Of a DNA stretch of 10,222 nt, positions 7,312 through 10,222 are shown in pieces. Positions within the stretch are counted from its first letter, which is position 1. Each line of letters opens with the position of its first letter. The translations under genes were made by a program, and so were the position numbers. The notes under the pieces were generated by a model. It was not told where the DNA came from. It saw only the letters and a program-made list of their open reading frames with translations, and did no database searches. Location: the NCBI GenBank assembly GCA_902495155.1, contig CABUWD010000074.1:1-10222 (forward strand). Direction: 5' to 3'. This stretch comes from an uncultured Collinsella sp. GTDB taxonomy: Bacteria > Actinomycetota > Coriobacteriia > Coriobacteriales > Coriobacteriaceae.

Positions 7312-8325
7312 CTATCCCCTAAATTCAAAGGTGCTCAGGCCAAACGTCAGCAGATCGCCGTTGCGCAGCGGGCAGCGCGTAATGCGGCGGTTGTTGACGA
7401 GCGTGCCGTTGGTGGAATTGAGGTCCTCGATCGACCAATCCGAGCCCGTAAAGGTGAGCTGGGCGTGGCGGCGCGACACGTTGGGGTCGCGCAGGGCAAT
7501 GTCGGAAACTGAGCGCTCGCGACCGATGGTCACCTGTGCGGAGGTGATGCTATGGCTCTCGCCGCTCACGACGTCAACGAGCTGGGCGAGCGGGCGCTGC
7601 GGGGCGCGAGTGCTCGCCATGTTTGAGGCGATGCCGGCTGCGGCGCCTAGGCCCACGGCGGCACCGGTCGCGGCGGCTCCGCCCATGCCGGCAAGCGCGT
7701 CGCGCGAGACGGTCTGCGGCACCGGGATGGGTGCGGCGGCGGGGTCGGGGACGCTAGGCGCGAAGGGGTCTGCCACGGCAAGCGGGTCGGGAGCGGCGGC
7801 GCGAGGCGTCGGCTGTTGCTGGGGCATGGCGGCGGGGCGCTGCTGCTGCGGGGCAGCAAACTGCTGCTGGCCGGCGCGCGGGGCGCTGGCGGCACGGCTT
7901 GCCGCGGAGTTGTTCTGGCCCAGGCCGTTTTGATAGGCGCGCTCTTCTTCGTACAGGCGGCCGAGCGTGGGGGCATCGACGTTCTCGGCAAAGACCGAGA
8001 ACTTGCCGGCGCGCAGCTGCGGATCGATCATAAAGCGCACGAGGGGCTCGCCGACAAAGACATAGCGGCGCTTTTCGGCCTGCGCCTTCACAAACTCGCG
8101 GACCTCGCGCGAAAGCTCGGGGTAGAACGGGGCGAGCATGGGATCGTCGTCGGCGGCGATCAGGATGGTATAGAGTGCCGGCGCCGTGTTGACGCCGTTG
8201 ATCACCAGAGTCTGATCCTCCATGTCGCGAGCGGCCTGCTTGGCAAGCTTCTTAAAGGAGAACGGGGCACGGGTGGCACCGAAGATGCCGGCCACGTGGT
8301 CCTCGAAGATGTTCAGGAAGTTCAC
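7312..8325 (-). CDS. fhaA: FHA-domain protein with DUF3662 N-terminus, FhaA type
   Basis: Phosphothreonine-binding adaptor of 337 residues. The N-terminal domain (about 1-120, starting MNFLNIFEDHVAGIFG) matches the DUF3662 domain of actinobacterial FhaA. A low-complexity linker follows: Gln/Pro-rich at about 150-175, Pro/Asp/Ala at about 176-205, then a strikingly hydrophobic Gly/Ala run at about 211-236. The C-terminal FHA domain (about 248-337) has Gly268-Arg269, S284-R-R-H287 and NSTNGTLVNN with Asn306-Gly-Thr. In M. tuberculosis FhaA binds the phosphorylated pseudokinase domain of MviN (MurJ) and so restrains precursor export. Here the gene overlaps the stop of a membrane-kinase gene by 4 bases (GTGA), suggesting that protein as a partner (inference). 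The start is GTG at 8325, with GGAGAG 9 bases upstream. The linker is shorter than in mycobacteria, where the whole protein is over 500 residues. Confidence 0.94.
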   Translation of the reverse strand: MNFLNIFEDHVAGIFGATRAPFSFKKLAKQAARDMEDQTLVINGVNTAPALYTILIAADDDPMLAPFYPELSREVREFVKAQAEKRRYVFVGEPLVRFMIDPQLRAGKFSVFAENVDAPTLGRLYEEERAYQNGLGQNNSAASRAASAPRAGQQQFAAPQQQRPAAMPQQQPTPRAAAPDPLAVADPFAPSVPDPAAAPIPVPQTVSRDALAGMGGAAATGAAVGLGAAAGIASNMASTRAPQRPLAQLVDVVSGESHSITSAQVTIGRERSVSDIALRDPNVSRRHAQLTFTGSDWSIEDLNSTNGTLVNNRRITRCPLRNGDLLTFGLSTFEFRG

Positions 8326-10175
8326 GAAAGATCACTCTCCGTATAAGTTCTTTGGTATCCGAGCAAATATAGGCATATCCCAACGATTATAGAGGATAGG
8401 GTTCCCGCAACCGCCGCCTTGGCGACGACCGCGGCTGCAAGGCTGGCAATTTCCATATGGTGTGCAAGACAGGACGCCGCTGCGCAGCCGATGCCGGTGA
8501 CAGCGATGGCGGCGATTGCGGCAAGGTTTGAGCCCTGATCGGCACGCTTGGCATGGGCATTGAGCAGCGCAGATGACGCCGCGGCAGTTGCCGCTACCAG
8601 CACAAAGGCAGCCCAAAGGAGCGGGTCTCCCAGCGCTGCGGCAACGTTACCGAGCCCCAGCACGCCTCCGGCTGAAAGCGCGACCGTGGCCAGACGGGCA
8701 AAAAGCGCGCCCATGCCCGTTGCCGCGGCGGCGCTTGCCGGGCCGAGCCAAAATGACGCGACGCCGGCGGCGACCCCAGCTGCCAGGAAGGTATTGCCGG
8801 TCAGACAGCCAAGCGCGAGTGCACAGGTGAGCGTGGCGCTCGCGGCAGTCTCGGTGCGACCCCAGGCGATCCACCAACCGGACATGGCGGCGGCAAAGAT
8901 CACCGCGACGGGCAACATCGACAGGATGCCCTGCGCCTGCATGGTGGCGTTGGCCATGAGCACCAAAAAGCCCACAGCCGAGATGGCCGAGCCAATCTGG
9001 GGGGCCAGGCCAGCCGCCGCGCCGATCGCGATGGCCGCAATGACCAGGCCGGGAAGCGCCGCGACCCCGGCCGTTTGCATCAGCAAAAAGCTAAAGGTGC
9101 CGCACGTTAGCGCCGAGATAGCGCGCATGGTGTAGTCGCGCGCATGGCTCCAGCGCGTGCCCGCCCAGCCGAGTGCGGGGTCGACCTCGATGGCGTCGTC
9201 CTCGTAGTGCGACGGCTCGATATCGTCGAGCTCCTGCTCGTCATCCGAAAGCTCGCCAACCATTTGTTCCAGGCTGCGACGGCCTTCGCGCACGCTGCCC
9301 AGACCGGCAAGGAGCTGGTCGCAAAATGCCTCGATGCTGTTGGGGCGGTCCTGCGGCATGGGGGAGCGCGCGCTCATGAGCGCGGCCTCGGCTCCCGGGG
9401 GAAAGTGTGGTATCAGCTCGCTGGGATAGGTGGCGCCGCCGATGATGCGGCCGAGCGAGTCGGCGGGCGTGGCCGCCATAAAGGGGGCGCTGCCACACAG
9501 ACCCTCGTAGATCACACAGGCAAGGGCAAAGACATCAGCGCGTTCGTCGACCGTGCCGGTCTCGATATCGAGCTGCTCGGGCGGCATGTAGCCGATGGTG
9601 CCGCCGCGCGAACCGCCAAAGCCACCGGCGGACGACAGTCGCGCCATGCCAAAGTCGGTGAGCTTTACATTGCCCGAGTGGTCGATGAGCACGTTGGCGG
9701 GCTTAATGTCCAGGTGGAGTACGCCATTACTATGGGCGAAGGTGAGCGCCTGGCCCAGGGCATCGGCAATAGCTGCGGCCTCGTCAAAGGTAAGTGAGTG
9801 GCCGTCCGCGCGGTGCAAAAACTCGGCCAGCGACATGCCATCGACATATTCCATAACCAGGTAGGCATAGGCTGTGTCGTGCGTAAAGTCGATGACCTGC
9901 ACGATATTGGGATGTTGAAGCATGGCGGCGGTGTGCGCCTCGCGCAGGACATCCATGATGTCGCTGGCGGGCATGCCGGCACCGTTGATAAGGGGGATGC
10001 GTTTAATGGCGACGCGGCGGCGCAGGTGCGTGTCGCGGCAGATCTCGATGGAGCCAAAACCGCCGGTCGCAAGTGTCTCGAGCGGCTGGTACCGCTTGAG
10101 CAGCTCGCGAGAGCTGGTGCCCTCCAAAGGAACGTCCGGCGAGAACCGGGCGGTATGTTGCGAGAAAAGCGGCAT
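8322..10175 (-). CDS. Ser/Thr protein kinase with multi-span membrane domain
   Basis: Kinase of 617 residues whose substrate is unknown; position suggests FhaA, FhaB or the cell-wall enzymes. The kinase domain spans about 28-290: a modified Gly loop LATGGFGSI (35-43, with Ala for the first Gly), Lys58 in VAIK, Glu79, H154-L-D156 with Lys158 and Asn161, DFG at 174-176, and PPEQ (198-201) in place of APE. All catalytic residues are present, but the Arg of HRD is Leu, which makes it a non-RD kinase. The activation loop is Gly-rich (SAGGFGGSRGGT). An acidic linker (about 309-332) leads to about ten Ala/Gly-rich membrane segments (about 350-606) and a short cytoplasmic tail. There is no PASTA or other extracellular sensor domain. 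It occupies the place of a second kinase beside PknB, like PknA, but at the opposite end of the cluster. The ATG at 10175 is preferred to TTG at 10181 because GAGGG lies 6 bases before it. I do not recognise the membrane domain. Confidence 0.93.
   Translation of the reverse strand: MPLFSQHTARFSPDVPLEGTSSRELLKRYQPLETLATGGFGSIEICRDTHLRRRVAIKRIPLINGAGMPASDIMDVLREAHTAAMLQHPNIVQVIDFTHDTAYAYLVMEYVDGMSLAEFLHRADGHSLTFDEAAAIADALGQALTFAHSNGVLHLDIKPANVLIDHSGNVKLTDFGMARLSSAGGFGGSRGGTIGYMPPEQLDIETGTVDERADVFALACVIYEGLCGSAPFMAATPADSLGRIIGGATYPSELIPHFPPGAEAALMSARSPMPQDRPNSIEAFCDQLLAGLGSVREGRRSLEQMVGELSDDEQELDDIEPSHYEDDAIEVDPALGWAGTRWSHARDYTMRAISALTCGTFSFLLMQTAGVAALPGLVIAAIAIGAAAGLAPQIGSAISAVGFLVLMANATMQAQGILSMLPVAVIFAAAMSGWWIAWGRTETAASATLTCALALGCLTGNTFLAAGVAAGVASFWLGPASAAAATGMGALFARLATVALSAGGVLGLGNVAAALGDPLLWAAFVLVAATAAASSALLNAHAKRADQGSNLAAIAAIAVTGIGCAAASCLAHHMEIASLAAAVVAKAAVAGTLSSIIVGICLYLLGYQRTYTESDLS
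8335..8340 (-). promoter_or_regulatory. Ribosome binding site of fhaA within the kinase coding end
   Basis: GGAGAG lies 9 bases before the GTG start at 8325 and inside the last codons of the upstream kinase gene. It supports the GTG start and the GTGA stop/start overlap. Confidence 0.6.
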
Positions 10176-10181
10176 GGCCAA

Positions 10182-10186
10182 CCCTC
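10182..10186 (-). promoter_or_regulatory. Ribosome binding site deciding the start of the membrane kinase
   Basis: GAGGG is separated from the ATG at 10175 by 6 bases. The longer reading starts at a TTG touching this site, which leaves no room for initiation. Only 36 more bases remain to the window edge and no promoter can be assigned there. Confidence 0.65.
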
Positions 10187-10222
10187 GTGCGTTTAAAGTT
10201 CGTTTGCGAGCGGCGGGCGCGG

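Noticed and set aside
8358..9131. Identification of the membrane kinase's helices as MurJ/MviN
   Set aside because: The block is shorter than the 14-helix MurJ core, very Ala-rich and almost uncharged, and I see no MurJ signature; only a functional analogy is proposed.
9144..9797. 217-codon plus-strand open frame opposite the membrane kinase
   Set aside because: Antisense to conserved kinase motifs; no domain or plausible expression context.
10176..10181. TTG start at 10181 for the membrane kinase
   Set aside because: GAGGG directly abuts the TTG; the ATG at 10175 is 6 bases from it and fits better.

Overview
The window reads as part of a cell-wall and cell-division signalling operon from a GC-rich actinobacterium. 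All six genes lie on the minus strand, so transcription runs from right to left. The gene set resembles the mycobacterial fhaA-fhaB-pstP-rodA-pbpA-pknA-pknB cluster. Two departures from that order point to the class Coriobacteriia, possibly a gut genus such as Collinsella: rodA and pbpA are one continuous gene, and the second kinase stands first in the operon and carries a multi-span membrane domain. The taxonomic placement is inference from architecture; no marker RNA is present.

Layout in transcription order. At 10175-8322 is a Ser/Thr kinase whose kinase domain is followed by about ten Ala-rich membrane segments. At 8325-7312 is an FhaA-type protein (DUF3662, low-complexity linker, FHA). 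At 7305-6889 is an FhaB-type protein (one membrane helix, FHA). At 6892-4958 is a PP2C-type phosphatase of the PstP family with an unusually long disordered N-terminus. At 4941-2071 is a fused SEDS glycosyltransferase (FtsW/RodA) and class B penicillin-binding protein. After a 132-base gap, at 1938-1, is a PknB-type kinase with four PASTA repeats, open at the left edge of the window. The first five genes overlap by 4 bases or sit 6-16 bases apart, so they are very probably co-transcribed and translationally coupled. pknB has its own leader.

How they work together (inference from the mycobacterial and firmicute relatives): the PASTA kinase senses muropeptide or lipid II outside the cell, and PstP reverses its phosphorylations. 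FhaA and FhaB read phosphothreonine marks and recruit partners. The SEDS-PBP fusion polymerises and cross-links peptidoglycan. The membrane kinase at the head of the operon is the least understood member.

Points that stand out: the one-chain SEDS-PBP enzyme; the polytopic non-RD kinase; Asp in place of the second activation-loop Thr in PknB; three Thr-Arg-x-hydrophobic motifs in the PknB juxtamembrane segment; a Gly/Ala hydrophobic segment inside the FhaA linker; and a duplicated 10-residue motif in the disordered tail of the phosphatase. No mobile element, CRISPR array, tRNA or rRNA was seen.
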